A stretch of 64,000 nucleotides of DNA. Origin: Neolentinus lepideus HHB14362 ss-1. Taxonomy: Eukaryota; Basidiomycota; Agaricomycetes; Gloeophyllales; Gloeophyllaceae. Each line of letters begins with the position of its first letter. Position 1 is the first letter of the stretch. Below the pieces are notes generated by a model. It saw only the letters and a program-made list of their open reading frames with translations. It ran no database searches and had not been told where the DNA came from. This document shows positions 47,528 through 59,093 of this stretch, piece by piece. The stretch covers positions 315,064 to 379,063 of the forward strand of contig KV425574.1 of NCBI GenBank assembly GCA_001632425.1, in the 5' to 3' direction. Made by a program: the position numbers and the translations under genes.

Positions 47528-48915
47528 ATGACCTCCTGGCTGCCGTGGCGCTCGTCGTCAACGGAGACGTCCCAAGTTAGCAAATCCTCTAAACCCGCCG
47601 ACCCACCATCTAGTCTTCCATCCTCGCTCGACTTCAAGCAACTAACAACTCTCCCCCCACCGCTCCTCGCGCTCGCCAGCTTCAGCCTCGGCTCAGCCTC
47701 GGCTCTTCTCGCCGCGAGCGTATACAGGCGGTACTTCAGGCGCATCCCGAACGGCGACTGGGTCACGCCGGATATATTCAGAAATCGAAGGTGGGTGAAG
47801 GGGGTTGTAACGAGGTGCGCAAATTCTACCTCTGTAACTCACGTGTCTCATTCATAATCCAATTATACCCAATCTATCTACGCGTCTGAATCATAAACTC
47901 TAACTTTCCATGCGTCCTGATCGTTATAATGCGATGTAAATGTGCAGTGTCGGCGATGCCGACAACTTCCGAATGTACCACACGCCCGGTTTCGGCTGGC
48001 GATGGCTACTCAAGTTCAGAGACGTACCTAGTGCGAGTAGAGGTTACTATCTCTGTCCCTTCTTCCCGTCAATTTGTCGTTAAATCCCCGTCCACGAACA
48101 CCATGTTATGGCGTCTCTAACATATAGATCTGAAGAACCAAACAATACACATTCGCCTGGCAGGCATCGACGCTCCCGAGGTACATTCAATACCATTTTT
48201 TACCAGAAATCTTATCTTCATATATCTATTTGTGATCGACAGGCCTCACATTTCGGCCGCCCCGCGCAGCCCTATGCCGCCGAAGCCCTCGCGTGGCTCA
48301 AGTCCAACATCGAGGGCCGGCGCGTCTACTGCCAGCTCATCCGGCGTGACCAGTATGGGCGGATCGTGGGTGTCCTCTTTATACGCCTCTTTCTACCGCG
48401 ACAAATAACTCATAGCGTAATAGGTATCTAACGTGACCCTCGCCTCGCGCCTATTCCCCTGGCGCACGAAGCCCGTACAACTCGCGATGCTCGCAGCCGG
48501 GTGGGTGACGACGTACGAGCAGGCGGGGGCCGAGTACGGGGTGTGGGGGCTGGAAGAGTTCAAGCGCGTCGAGGCGGAGGCGAGGTAAGCCAGGTCCGCG
48601 TATCTCCCCATTGCCATCGCCCCACAACCCCAACCACTGTGCCCTCACACCCCTTCACGCCCTGTCCCTGAAGAATGACTCTGACATCCTTTGACCGTTG
48701 ACTGAAACAGGGCAGCAAGGAAAGGCATCTGGGCGTCCGGCAAGCTCGCGGAGACGCCGGCGGAGTACAAGCGGCGGTACGCTGGCGGCGGCGTGAGCTT
48801 CACTCCGAACCCCGTTCCAAGTGCTGAGAAGGGCGCCGCCGCTCCCAGGCTGCGTAGGAAGCAGACAGTTTTGGGGCGGTTTGGGAGGTGGTGGCCCTGG
48901 GGCGTGCGGGCTTGA
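47528..48915 (+). CDS. LCL3: Staphylococcal-nuclease-like membrane protein LCL3
   Basis: Exons 47528-47814, 47948-48030, 48128-48180, 48243-48365, 48424-48584 and 48711-48915 give 303 residues. One membrane span follows a soluble N-terminus ([20 protein letters not shown], then YRRYF). The nuclease fold shows [24 protein letters not shown] with the catalytic acidic residues, [29 protein letters not shown], and further on [17 protein letters not shown] and ARKGIWASG. Fungal LCL3 is named for long chronological lifespan and lies in a mitochondrial or ER membrane; the true substrate is not known. Length and motif order fit the family. Confidence 0.9.
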
Positions 48916-49469
48916 CTTTGTTCCTCTGGAATAATAACACCTGGGCGCTTCCACGTGGGCGGGCATCGTTGGCCGTCCGCCGATAGACTGTGGAAGGGAC
49001 GGGGATGGCGCGCATGGGAACGATCATGGGCGGCAATCTATAGCTGACCAAATAGATAGGCAAGTATTGGCAGTCGGGCTGTAACCAAGGAGCAGGGTCA
49101 AGTGTACATACCCTGTACGTCTGTCGTGTCTCTGTATTTGAATAACCAGAATCTTTACTGAGCGAGCGTTTTGTCAAGCTCGGTGGTAGACATGATCACC
49201 GTCATGATTACCTGGAAGCTTACCTCGCTAATTATATGGTAAACAGTGTGACTATCCCGGAGCCAATAATCTCGGCATCGCCACACGTCAGACTGCGATC
49301 TGCATGAAATCTGTTATGCATACATATGGCAACGGTATAAAGTCCTCTGCGTGGGTTCGTCGAGCAAAAAATCGAAGTCTTGTCTGCTACTTACTCATCT
49401 GGCGCTCTCCTCTCTTTCTTCTTCGCTCTTTATTTGATTCTCTCATATGACCAGGGTGTTTATTCTGTA
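48916..49469. other. Upstream region of the surface-protein gene
   Basis: No gene. GGTATAAAG at about 49334 is a good TATA box about 135 bases before the next start codon, followed by a pyrimidine-rich leader (CTCTCCTCTCTTTCTTCTTC). Confidence 0.5.
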
Positions 49470-50179
49470 ATGAAGGTCCAAACTGTGTTTGTCGCTCTCG
49501 CGGGTGCCGCGCTCGTCAGCGCGCAGAACCTCTCCTCGTCCGCGTCCGCGTCCTCATCCGTGTCTTCGGTCTCAACCTTCTCCGTGTAAGCACATTCCTC
49601 TCTTTTTCCCTTCCCTCTCCCTGACTGTCTCCCCAACGCAGTCTCTCTGCCAGTAGCAGTATTAGTACCGTCTCGATTGAGAGCTCCAGCTCGGTGCCCC
49701 CTTCCACAAGCGAGACCTTGAGCTCAGCGTCTTCATTCACTAGTACCGTCTCGACGAAGGTCACTACACCCACGTCATATACCAGCACCGTCTCCATTCG
49801 AACGACCTATACCACTCCGACCTCCGCCGTCACCGCCACCCCGTCCACTGCCACTTCCTTCACTTCCAGCTCCTCCACCGCTGAGAGTACCACCGAAACC
49901 CCGTCCACCACCGCCATCACTTCCTTCACTTCTACCATCTCCGCCAGTCTGAGCAGTACCCTGTCCGTGACACGCGCCCCGGGGACAACGCTCTCAGTCC
50001 CTCCGGATAGCAATGTAGCCTCGGGCGTCGGCAGTAGTTTTTCCAGTTTCACGCGCACGATACCGGTCGGGAGCACGGTCAGTCCGACTAGCTCGGGCGG
50101 TGCACGCAGAGCTGGTGTGGGCGCTAGTGTGATCGCGGGAGCTAGCATGGTGGTGTTCGTGATGTTGGCTTTCTCCTAG
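49470..50179 (+). CDS. Ser/Thr-rich, probably GPI-anchored, cell-surface protein
   Basis: Exons 49470-49585 and 49642-50179 give 217 residues. Signal peptide MKVQTVFVALAGAALVSAQ; then almost only Ser, Thr, Pro, Ala and Val (STVSTKVTTPTSYTSTVS), a mucin-like stretch likely to be heavily O-mannosylated; at the end GGARRAGVGASVIAGASMVV followed by a hydrophobic tail, as for GPI attachment. No enzyme domain. Low-complexity proteins of this kind coat fungal walls. I took the second ATG of the region because it begins the signal peptide. Confidence 0.8.
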
Positions 50180-50566
50180 ACGGGGACGAGGGGAAAGGGA
50201 GCTCACGGTTTGGCTTTGGACGAGAGGGAGGGAATGTGTTATATGGACTACTCTTTGGATCTGTGTTATATGGACGACTCTTTGGATCTGGGTAGTTTGG
50301 AACTAGTATCCTCACTATTGCGTAACCATACTATGTTGTCTTGTTCGTTGATGTAGCAGTCGTTGCATCCGTCCGCTCCTTGGAGAAGACGCATTCGTTG
50401 TTGTATGACAATTACCCATTAGATTGGGTGGCTCGCGATGTATTTGACCTGCACGCCACGCCATTCTTACATTGCCGCATCAGAGTTAGTCCTTATATTG
50501 ACACACCTCTCTTTGATCGTACCTGAACAACCTCACCCACTGAAAAGTCTACATCACAGCAGCTCT
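50180..50566. other. Intergenic with a 27-base tandem repeat
   Basis: GTGTTATATGGAC followed by TACTCTTTGGATCT occurs twice in direct succession (50236-50262 and 50263-50289) with one difference. No gene otherwise. Confidence 0.5.
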
Positions 50567-51464
50567 TCATGGACTGACTGAGTTATCCATTGCGTTCCAT
50601 AAACCCAACGAGACGCCGAGGTCTAGGCTACGATTCGGGGTCTTCTCCCCGTCGTCCAAGAGAAGTCTCAACGGCTCTCTGATGGTACGGCTGGCCCTTT
50701 GGGGCTTGTCCAGATCGCAGAACCATGGTGCGTATTTCAGGTTACCCCGCCTTATGACGTACGGGTCAGGTTTCATTATTAGCTCTCCCTCCCTCGGCTC
50801 TGGTACTAAGCTGAGCCCTTTGGGGTCATTCGTACGTTCTAGAGGTTTGATGAACTTTACGAGTCTGAGAACGACAGTACGCGTGCCCTGGTGCTCTTGC
50901 AGAGAAGACCACTCGAACTGGACAAGCGCGGAACCTTGGAGAGTAGATTTTGGCTTTAGCAAATTAAGTTAGAGTCAAGAAATGTCCATAGGCAGCGCAC
51001 CTCGGTATGGGTGGTGGCGTTTATAGCCATTTTGGCAGCCAAATAGATCGTAAAAGAGAAGCGGTGCGACGTTGTTCCGGTGATCCACGACCCAAGCGCA
51101 GGGTCGCAAGATGCTCAGATCAACCAAGAATGGTTGTTTCAGGGACCACACAAGCGGGTGCGTCGCCAAGTAGCCTCTCCCACCTGAGCTGTAACGCACG
51201 GCAAGTTGCTTGGCGTATTCTAGGAATTCTGCAGACACGAACCGGTCGGCAACAAGGAGAACGGAGGAAGGTGTAGATAGAGTTAGGGGCAATTCGCAAG
51301 ACGGAGAGCTGCCAAGGTATGCCATCTATGTCAAGCAGATCGTGGCCTTGATTGAATTTGGATGCATCTCCGTCTTCCACTACTCGAAAGCGGACAGCAG
51401 ATGTTAGGAATGGGGCGCCGCGTCGTGGTGCCAATATAAAAATCCGCGCGCTTCGGGCGGCCAT
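50567..51464 (-). CDS. Hypothetical protein, two or three exons, 5' part uncertain
   Basis: The 3' exon 50567-50934 joins in phase to 51001 and up across a 66-base intron (GTGCGC to CCAAG): YKRHHPYRG then SALVQFEWSSLQEHQ. The reading without splicing meets two stops, so the intron is needed. Text such as LRPCAWVVDHRNN, RTVVLRLVKFIKPLERTNDP and PDPYVIRRGNLKYAPWFCDL looks like true protein and, from memory, resembles uncharacterised mushroom proteins. Upstream, two frames (from 51464 and from 51325) overlap and I found no clean splice between them. A transposable element is inserted directly at the putative start, so the gene may be truncated. Confidence 0.4.
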
Positions 51465-51468
51465 GGAC

Positions 51469-52433
51469 TATGACGTTCCGTTTGCACATTTATTATTCGC
51501 AGCGCGATTTTTTGAGGCGCCGCCGCGCTACTTTCAGACGTCGTGTAGATTTATGCTTTCTATCACTTATGGGGTGGGCCACTGCCGCACATGGTAATTC
51601 GGCGAGTTCTGAGAGGAGGCTTCATTATCTTAAGCTGTATATCACCGGTGAAATATCTTTTTCTCGACATGTTTTTAGGTCTTAAGATTTCAATGTACAC
51701 CTACTAACTCCCACGATAACAAAGTGGTAAGGGCTAAAGCTGAGTCTACTATGGCGTCAGTACACGTTTCTGTTCATAGACGATGGCATCTCGAGACCTC
51801 CACAGAAAGACAAATTTCATTGAGATCAGACCTACAACCGTGGCACAGGAAAATAATTGCCATGTATCATAACAAAGCCACACTCTCAAATACAACTACA
51901 CAACTAATGAACTGGTTCAGCCTCGTCTTAATGTGCCGAAGCTGCTCTGTTTTCTCCTGCGGACTGTCTCTTGTTCATAATTGCCGGATCCTCGTCCAGC
52001 AGCCTCTTCAGATCCTCTGCAGACCCGAGACTTGTCCTTTCGAAGAGATGCCGCTGCATGTCCGTCACGATCCATCGCCTCATATTGAGCATCCCCTTTT
52101 ACCTTCTAAATATGGAATTCTGTTATGTCATATGTTTTATTGCCGAATTTAATATGTTTTCCCACGCATACTCGGATTGCAACGTGAATGCAGAGATGGC
52201 TGTGGTTTTAGGAGCCTGTGGAAGGACTCGTAACTCAGCCAGGAGTATCGTGGGACGGACTTCTGGAGTACTTCAGGACTGAAATCAATTCATAAAAATG
52301 TAGCACTGCGGTATGTCGAGAAAATGTGCGGGATAAAAGAGCGCGTTGTGGGCCAAAAACGCGCGCAGTCCCAAAAGTAGCGCGGCTCAAAAAATCGCGC
52401 CGCTAATAATAAATGTGCAAACGGAACGTCATA
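51469..52433. mobile_element. 965-base element with long terminal inverted repeats and ATGGAC target duplication
   Basis: Both ends read TATGACGTTCCGTTTGCACA and continue with TTTATTATT without a mismatch (29 bases); similarity goes on to about 65 bases through GCGCGATTTTTTGAG and CGCGCTACTTT. ATGGAC flanks it on both sides (51463-51468 and 52434-52439). The interior has no transposase ORF, so it is non-autonomous. Because the ends also offer TA on each side, a Tc1/mariner origin cannot be excluded, but then the matching ATGGAC would be chance. Confidence 0.85.
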
Positions 52434-52439
52434 ATGGAC

Positions 52440-52825
52440 AGACTTGGTGGCCAACTCTCTTGTATGTAATGCGGCCGGTGAAAATCTTATGCTTGCCGGA
52501 GATGTCGAGAAAGTCGCGGGAGGAAAGGCGCCGTGGGTCAAGAGTGGTGACGATCTTAGAAGGCCGCAGCCGTCTCGTACGCGCAGCATTCAGCACGTTT
52601 TGCTGTCGACATTATCATCGTCGTACATGTGATATGCCAAATACTGAGACAAATGATTTCAACGTACCTCATCGCGTGTGATGGTCTTGGTACATCAGGA
52701 AAACCCTCCCGCGCTAATCATATCATATCGCGTCTAATACAGTCGAATCATACCTGATTAAACAAATTCACCTGTCATGTCTGATCATGCCACTGAGGCT
52801 GGTCCCTCAGCTGATTCTGCATGAT
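52440..52825. other. No gene seen
   Basis: Short ORFs only; borders the assembly gap. Confidence 0.35.
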
Positions 52826-53030
52826 NNNNNNNNNNNNNNNNNNNNNNNNNNNNNNNNNNNNNNNNNNNNNNNNNNNNNNNNNNNNNNNNNNNNNNNNNNN
52901 NNNNNNNNNNNNNNNNNNNNNNNNNNNNNNNNNNNNNNNNNNNNNNNNNNNNNNNNNNNNNNNNNNNNNNNNNNNNNNNNNNNNNNNNNNNNNNNNNNNN
53001 NNNNNNNNNNNNNNNNNNNNNNNNNNNNNN
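52826..53030. other. Assembly gap (205 N)
   Basis: Undetermined bases. Its place in a repeat-rich stretch suggests a collapsed repeat. Confidence 0.99.
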
Positions 53031-53727
53031 ACCGACTAGTCACCACAGCACCCAACCCATTTGCAGGCCTGCAGCAACATGATAAAGTTAGAAACGTGCA
53101 ACTGTGCCAAATGTGATAGTCACTGCGCTGTCTAGAAGAGATAATTTGTAGTTCAGTAGTAGCGGGGGCGCCGCAACAGTCCTGACTTAGCATACTGATA
53201 TAGACCTTAGGTTCATAGTCAACAGAGCTCTATTCGTCAATAGTAATATCAATCTACAGCACATGATTGGTAATATGCCCAGGCATATATGAGAACACTT
53301 ACCGCAGAACATACACGAGGTATCAGGTACCCGGGGCACACTATCACCGGCGAGGAACAAGTCAGTGTTGGTCTCCAAACGACACAGAGCCACTCACCCC
53401 AGTAGCTCCTTCATCTCCTCTCCTGCCGCACCTCAGTTGCCTCCAATCACGACCTGAGCGCAGCAACATTGTCAAAGAGAACGTCAGGTTGTCACTGATG
53501 GACGCCACAGGGCAAGGACACGAGCGCTTGAGAGCCTACCATGATTTCAGATGCCATCGTGGAAAAGAAGGACACTCACTCTGTGCAGGCTTGCACGTCA
53601 TCATACTCATATTCGTGCTCCTCGTCGACCTGGACATAAGATTCAGCCTGGCAGACGAGCTCGTGCGCGTGACGAACCTCGATGAAAACAGCAAAGGTCC
53701 TCATTCGGAATCGGCTCGCGGTGTTGC
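53031..53727. other. No supported gene
   Basis: One plus-strand frame (53267-53758) is open but has no motif. It overlaps the start of the next ORF. Confidence 0.3.
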
Positions 53728-54225
53728 GTGGAGACTCCAAGAACCACGCCTGAGTTGAATACCAGAATAAAGGCTCTAGAATACGAGAAACAGGGTTGGG
53801 GTTCTTCTCTTCAAGCAGTTAAGAAGGCGGGCATGCACCGGCCAGGTAGAGATGCCCATCTCCGGGCTATGCAGATAGCAGGGGCCAGGGGTAGGGGTGA
53901 GACTGCAGCTAATTGTTATGGGACACGGGAACAGCGATCTGCTATGAAAGAGTGTGCGAACGCGCTGGGTGCAGCGCCGAGGGACAAGGAAAAGAACAAG
54001 GAAGGAGTCGCAGCTCGCAAAGGGTCTAAGTTGAAGGCGGAGTTCAATTTTTGGAATCAACGAAGTCATGTGATCACGCTTAATGACACGCGTCTCACGA
54101 TTTCTGGTCTCGGCTCCTGCATCCAGACCAAGGAATCCCACGCTCGGAACTATTACAAAATAATATCTTCGGATTCTAAGTGAGTGGTTTGACTTCAGCC
54201 GCTCAGTACACTAACATGACTTGCA
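53728..54225 (+). CDS. Unknown ORF, first part of a possible chimeric gene
   Basis: 151 residues, basic (GVAARKGSKLKAEFNFWNQR, then GLGSCIQTKESHARNYYKI). No known domain. The stop can be avoided by a GTGAGT donor at about 54181 and the CTTGCAG acceptor at about 54220-54226, which leads in phase into the TAH18-derived segment that follows. Whether this is a real gene or chance is open. Confidence 0.35.
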
Positions 54226-54870
54226 GCCCCGGACGCGTGCTTGTGCAGAGGGGTGAGGGCGACGACCAGCATCCGCTCGGGTGAGTGTCCGTGTCTGCAT
54301 ATTGGCACGGTGAATGCTAATTGGGTGCAGGGTTGACGGCGCACTGCTGCCGTGGCTCAACGCGCTCACAAACGTCCTCGCCGTGCACTTCCTGTGCACC
54401 CTGCCATCCGACGACAACATCCTACTGCCACCGAGAGTCACACTCGTCCCTGCGCCATCCCTATCTGGGCCCTTGTCCCCCGCCTCACTGACTCACGCTA
54501 CCACTGGGCCACCCTCCACGTCAATAGGCACATCACGGCACCGCCACCTCGAGTTCGACTTTGTGCAGTGTGTGCCGCCCCCCTCGAAGGTTCTCACCGG
54601 GCGCCATAGCCTTGCTCCTCCCTGCCAACCCGCCCATCCCCCCTCACCCTCTCGCCTTCACTCGTAACTATCCTCCTTTGTAGATCAGACCCTCCCTCCC
54701 TTCCTCCCCTCACTCACGACCCTCCACCACCTCCTCGTGCACCACCTTTCCATCCTCGCCATCCCAAGGCGTGCATTCTGGGAGACACCGGTGCACTGGC
54801 TGGAGGGCGATAAGCAGGGAATGGTTGAGAAGTAGCTGATGGGTGAGGAGGGGGGCGTGAGTATGGTTTA
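54226..54870 (+). pseudogene. Broken, rearranged duplicate of part of TAH18
   Basis: Residues GRVLVQRGEGDDQHPLG and VDGALLPWLNALTNVLA with LPPRVTLVPAPS match the intact gene at 61088-63953 (GRALVQRGEGDDQHPLG, VDGALLPWLDALTNVLAEHF). The intron between them is kept, with its donor. After that a frame shift moves the match (RYHWATLHVNRHITAP) to another frame; a piece of the gene (the stretch ending in VFVCPN) is missing; then LLVHHLSILAIPRRAFWETP and VHWLEGD follow and end in a stop. The next intron start (GGGGGGCGTGAGTATGGTTT) is also copied. It was therefore copied at DNA level and cannot make a working reductase. Confidence 0.85.
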
Positions 54871-55569
54871 TGGTTGTGTTTTGGTGTGGACGGGTTGTTG
54901 GAGTGATCGAGTGCTGGTGCCCAGTGTAGTTTGTTGGATTTCTCTTTGCACCAGTGCAGCTTGTTGGTTTTCTCATCCCACCAGGTGCTAGATTATATCA
55001 TATAGTAAAAAAGCTAGTCATGTAATCACAACAAATTCAAACTTATTATGTTCTTATTATGTTCAATTATATAAATTATCTACATCAAACGGATTTTGTC
55101 GAATCAGATGTGAATTAGATGTGATTAGCTCGGGAGGTTTTTCCTGATGTAGTCTGAGCTCGGTCTGTGCTGATATTTCTTAAGCTGCAGGACTTGGGAC
55201 TTGGCAGAAGTGCGCACTGTCTGCGTATTGCCGTATGATTCATGGCGTACCACCGCATTTTCGAGATATATAATCGCAACTGCAAGGCTGACCGTGTAGA
55301 ACAGAGTGGACAGAGGTCACGTGGTTCTTAGACAGTGCCAGGCACGCGTCTCACTTGTGGCCTATACATAATAGCATTCCAGTATTATACCGTCTATGGG
55401 TCTCAGCTCTAAGTTACAGTGACAGGGAGTAGGGCTACATGGGGTGGATACGCATGCTATAGAATATAAATATGAGTGCCAGAATAGTTCTAGTGAACCC
55501 AAACGAGGTGAAGTTATGGTAGGAGGTCAAGCCTGCGAAGTTGGCTGAAGGTATTATAGATATACATCC
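54871..55569. other. Intergenic; short direct repeat, AT-rich
   Basis: Two related units with period 30, CCAGTGTAGTTTGTTGGATT (54921) and CCAGTGCAGCTTGTTGGTTT (54951). AT-rich after 54990. No gene. Confidence 0.4.
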
Positions 55570-56784
55570 TCAATTCGGAATTATCCCCTGGATGGTGGCC
55601 CTTGATTGTAACAAACGGTGCATTGCACAGGGCCGTGAGCCACAACTTGAGATACGCCTATGGAAAACAATAGGTGAGTTGACTGAATGCATGAGGTCGA
55701 TGCATCTACTCACAGGAACGTAGTTTAAGAGAGCTGGACTATGTCTTACATTCAAAGTAATACAGTCCACTTTGTCGGTTACTACGGCGAGAGCTTCTGT
55801 CGGTGCGGTTGGAGGAAAGGGATGGCCCTCCAACCCTAGGATCAAAGTGAGATGCAATCTCAAGTCGATCTGCCGCCTTGATATGGCGCGGATAGCCTTA
55901 TTCCAGTCTCGTACGTGTGTCCCAATGGTCCACACCGGAAGTTTCAGTGTAATTTCCTCAAGGCAAGGCAAGACCATTGGGTCCCCAAGACAGTAATATA
56001 GGGTCACAGGAGGGCATTTCAGCGTTCCCAGGCGGGGCAAGAAAGTAGGATCGCTCAGGACGCGCTTCATCCCCACGGGATTCTCCAACAGAGTAAGGCA
56101 TTGAAGATGCTGGTGCCGAGAGAGGAAAGCACATATGGTACCAAAGCCCAGTTTGACACCTCCCAATGTCAACTCCAACAGATGGGGAAGTTCCAGCTGA
56201 CTCAGCACATGGGACCAATCCTTTCGCTCCAGTTCCGGACACTTAATGATCACTGTTGTCAGGGGACTGCCATTCATTGACTGGATCATCCAGTCGCGGA
56301 AGGGCGGGAGGAACAGCAGCGGCATAGAGACAAGAAGGTCCTCCAGCGTTGTCAGCGGCCTGAGGTCCACAGGGCCCTGGAAGTTCGTTGCACCTGGGCA
56401 ACGCGGGAAATAACCCTCTGTTGGCTCCCCGAGAGAGAGGAGTTCACAAGAAGTATAGGAGAGCGCCCGGAGGAGGTTGGAGATGTAGTATACTGTGCTT
56501 TCTTTGTGCTTCTCCACGGCAAGAGGTTCTCTCTTGAGCTCGAAAGATGCCATTACATTTTGTACTCGAGGCAAGGATCGAAGGAATTGTTCCACTTGGG
56601 GTAGGTGGACGAGTTGGGCGTTCGCTATTTTGAAGGATACGGTTTCGAGCTCGGCGTGGTTTTTGGCATGCTCGTGATTAAGATTGAGGGAGAGGACCTG
56701 TTCCGGGAGGTTAAGATATATCGAGGGTAGCACTTCTTCGACTGTATTGTTCATCTCTGATGGGCAGAAGTCGGTCGAAGACAA
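55570..56784 (-). CDS. Leucine-rich-repeat/F-box-like protein (5' end unresolved)
   Basis: Open frame of 404 residues; the first ATG in it is at 56754 but coding-looking text runs further upstream, so a 5' exon, where an F-box would sit, is probably missed. Leu-rich repeats are irregular: LRPLTTLEDLLVSMPLLFLP, LELPHLLELTLGGVKLG, HQHLQCLTLLENPVG and VLPCLEEITLKLPVW. This is the layout of the large F-box/LRR families of mushrooms, which choose substrates for ubiquitin ligases. The assignment is by repeat pattern only. Confidence 0.55.
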   Translation of the reverse strand: MSSTDFCPSEMNNTVEEVLPSIYLNLPEQVLSLNLNHEHAKNHAELETVSFKIANAQLVHLPQVEQFLRSLPRVQNVMASFELKREPLAVEKHKESTVYYISNLLRALSYTSCELLSLGEPTEGYFPRCPGATNFQGPVDLRPLTTLEDLLVSMPLLFLPPFRDWMIQSMNGSPLTTVIIKCPELERKDWSHVLSQLELPHLLELTLGGVKLGFGTICAFLSRHQHLQCLTLLENPVGMKRVLSDPTFLPRLGTLKCPPVTLYYCLGDPMVLPCLEEITLKLPVWTIGTHVRDWNKAIRAISRRQIDLRLHLTLILGLEGHPFPPTAPTEALAVVTDKVDCITLNVRHSPALLNYVPVSRCIDLMHSVNSPIVFHRRISSCGSRPCAMHRLLQSRATIQGIIPN

Positions 56785-57981
56785 GGCGGTGGGGTCAGGA
56801 GCCGTGCCACAGAGAAGTAACGGTCGTTGAGGCTGCGGTGAGATGATTGTGGTAAGTTAAGCGAACTGTATCTTTCGAAAGACACGAAAATTCTCTCACT
56901 TCTAATCGATCGGTACGTTGTGATTATTAACAAGAGTATGAATGCAGGGTACGTGCAGCACCGTCGCGGCGTAGACAATGAAAGGGTATGTCGTCAAAGA
57001 GGTATATAACCAGAAGTCTCCAAAATGGCTTCCGTGCAGCGCACAGGTAGAGATGAAGAGTGGTCGAAGGAACCATCAGTTCGACCCCCTTTTTAAAGAG
57101 ACCCGCAACCTTGAGCTTGGGTCGATGATTCCGCCTTGAGAACCAAGACACTACCAGAAGTGGAAGATTACGTCAACATCCACCATAGTGCACATGGTCT
57201 TGTGGCAAAAGCGCTGTAGATAATGGCGACGAAACATTGGCTATGGAGGCGTCGCTAGGTAGACAATGGGACAAATGAAATCACGCTGATACGGTTCAAT
57301 GGAAGTGTTCAGGGTCAAGAGCGCTATATCGATATCGATGGTGATTTTTTGGGGGACAGATTAAGAAGCTGGGCTGCGAGTCGGGAGTCAGCACTGCGAC
57401 GCAAACAGCGGCCAGTTGTAGCGAAGCGGACGTGGAAAAGCTTACACAGCGCGAATATCTTCCCATTCCTCTGTAATTCAGTGCCCACGTAGTTTCTGGA
57501 TCAATCGTCGCGTTGAGGCGTGGCACATATGTGGCTTCGGGGCTCGGGACGAGGAACGCCATTGGTTGGCGCGCTGTGATCACGACTCGAACCGGCCGCA
57601 TACAGCCGAGTGGCACGTGAGAGACCCGCGGACCTCCTGCCTCTTCTTATTTAATAAGGCTGGTAGGCGAATGCGGCAGAACCCGCTACCTTGACCCCTT
57701 GGTAGGAATGGATTGCAACTTGAACTGACATTATCCTGTATCCTTGTCGATTTTGTATATGTGCATGTACGAGAAAACGTTATGAACTGCGGAATGAAGT
57801 CAGCCACTTTCCCTCGGCCATCCAAGATCCACGCCCGGAGTCTCTCGGATAGGCACATGAGGTCTAATTCTGCTCAGTATATGCAGTGTGTATCTACCAT
57901 CATATGACCCTACAAGACAGAGAGAAAGAACAGCAGGAGGGACGTTCATCGCGGCATTGCAGTCTTACACAATCAGAACTC
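56785..57981. other. Possible 5' exons of the LRR gene; otherwise no gene
   Basis: Minus-strand pieces with coding appearance exist (for instance MAFLVPSPEATYVPRLNATI at about 57560, with a GTAAGC donor downstream) but no consistent chain of exons could be built. Confidence 0.3.
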
Positions 57982-59093
57982 TACTGTCCGGGGTCACCTA
58001 CTCGGACACACTGGCTACTCGGACAGCGGGACTTTGTCTCGCTCCCTACCCCTCATTACTATACAATTTATACACCATTTGAAAGCCCTTATTCGACTGG
58101 ACATTACTCCTGAGTTTCAGGTCGAAGTCTCCAAAATTGCTTGAGATATACCCGTCGTTGTCGTCAGACTTGCCTGATTTGGCGCTTTTAAACTCCGCCG
58201 CGGCCCACCATCTCCCTATCCTTATGCTTTCACAGTCTACAACACTGTCGCTACTCCTCAAGTTATACACTAGTTCACTCTATGGATCCTTGGCTCTGTC
58301 TTGAGTCTCTGACTCTGTGGATTCAGCTGTATTGAAGGTCTCTATGTGCCAGCCATTGCTGCCGCTCTCTGGATTTCAAGTGACTCAACCTCCAGTGCTT
58401 TGAAGCCTCCTCCAGCGGCGGCCTTGATAGCTGATCTCATGGCACTTGGTATAGCTATCAGGATACAGTCTCGGTACATGCTACAATTTTTGCTATAAAT
58501 TTATCGGTGCGACAAGGCGTCGGGGATTCAGTTCAAGTGTACCAGTGGTGGAAACAGGACAGTGAAAAAGCAAAAGGGGGATTTCATCATTGACCAGGTG
58601 TTGGCTTGCTGGGACTGTACATATCATTTCTTTTGTCGAAATGACGATGTTTTGGCTTGGTTCAAGTGGAATCAGTCTTGTTCTACAAGTGTGATAACTC
58701 AATTACGGGCGGGGCCTGCCTCAGCCACCTGGATCCTGAGGTTGGGGGCATGCTACAACAGCCCAATGGACTCTCATTTGAGCCTGGAATGTACTAAAGG
58801 ATAGTCTGACATGCCATGACAGTTAATGGAATCAGTTTCAAGTAAGTTTTCTCTGCTGAAATGGTACCCATGCTTGCTGTCCGAGTAGACAGTCTTCAGC
58901 CACAATAGACATGATGACCAATGAAATATTCCTGGTGCTTGTTACATCATGCATAAAATTCAAAAAGTACATAGGAGTGGTAGATACGATAGGTGCCGAC
59001 ATTTTGTAAGTAGAATTGGGGCAATATGTGAAGTATAGCGAGCACAGCAGGTATTACACACTAGGGTGTCCGAGTACGGGGTCCTTGACAGTA
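57982..59093. mobile_element. Possible 1.1-kb non-autonomous element with diverged TIRs
   Basis: The left end TACTGTC-10 bases-TACTCGGACAC-A-CT-G and the complement of the right end agree at both blocks with identical spacing over 33 bases. TA can be read as the target duplication at each end. Further copies of CTCGGACA inside (about 58018 and, reversed, 58880) suggest subterminal repeats. No transposase ORF. Confidence 0.45.

Noticed and set aside
50975..51001. Two in-frame stops as evidence that the hypothetical gene at 50567-51464 is dead
   Set aside because: They fall inside a 66-base GT-AG intron whose removal restores the frame, so they are not evidence of decay.
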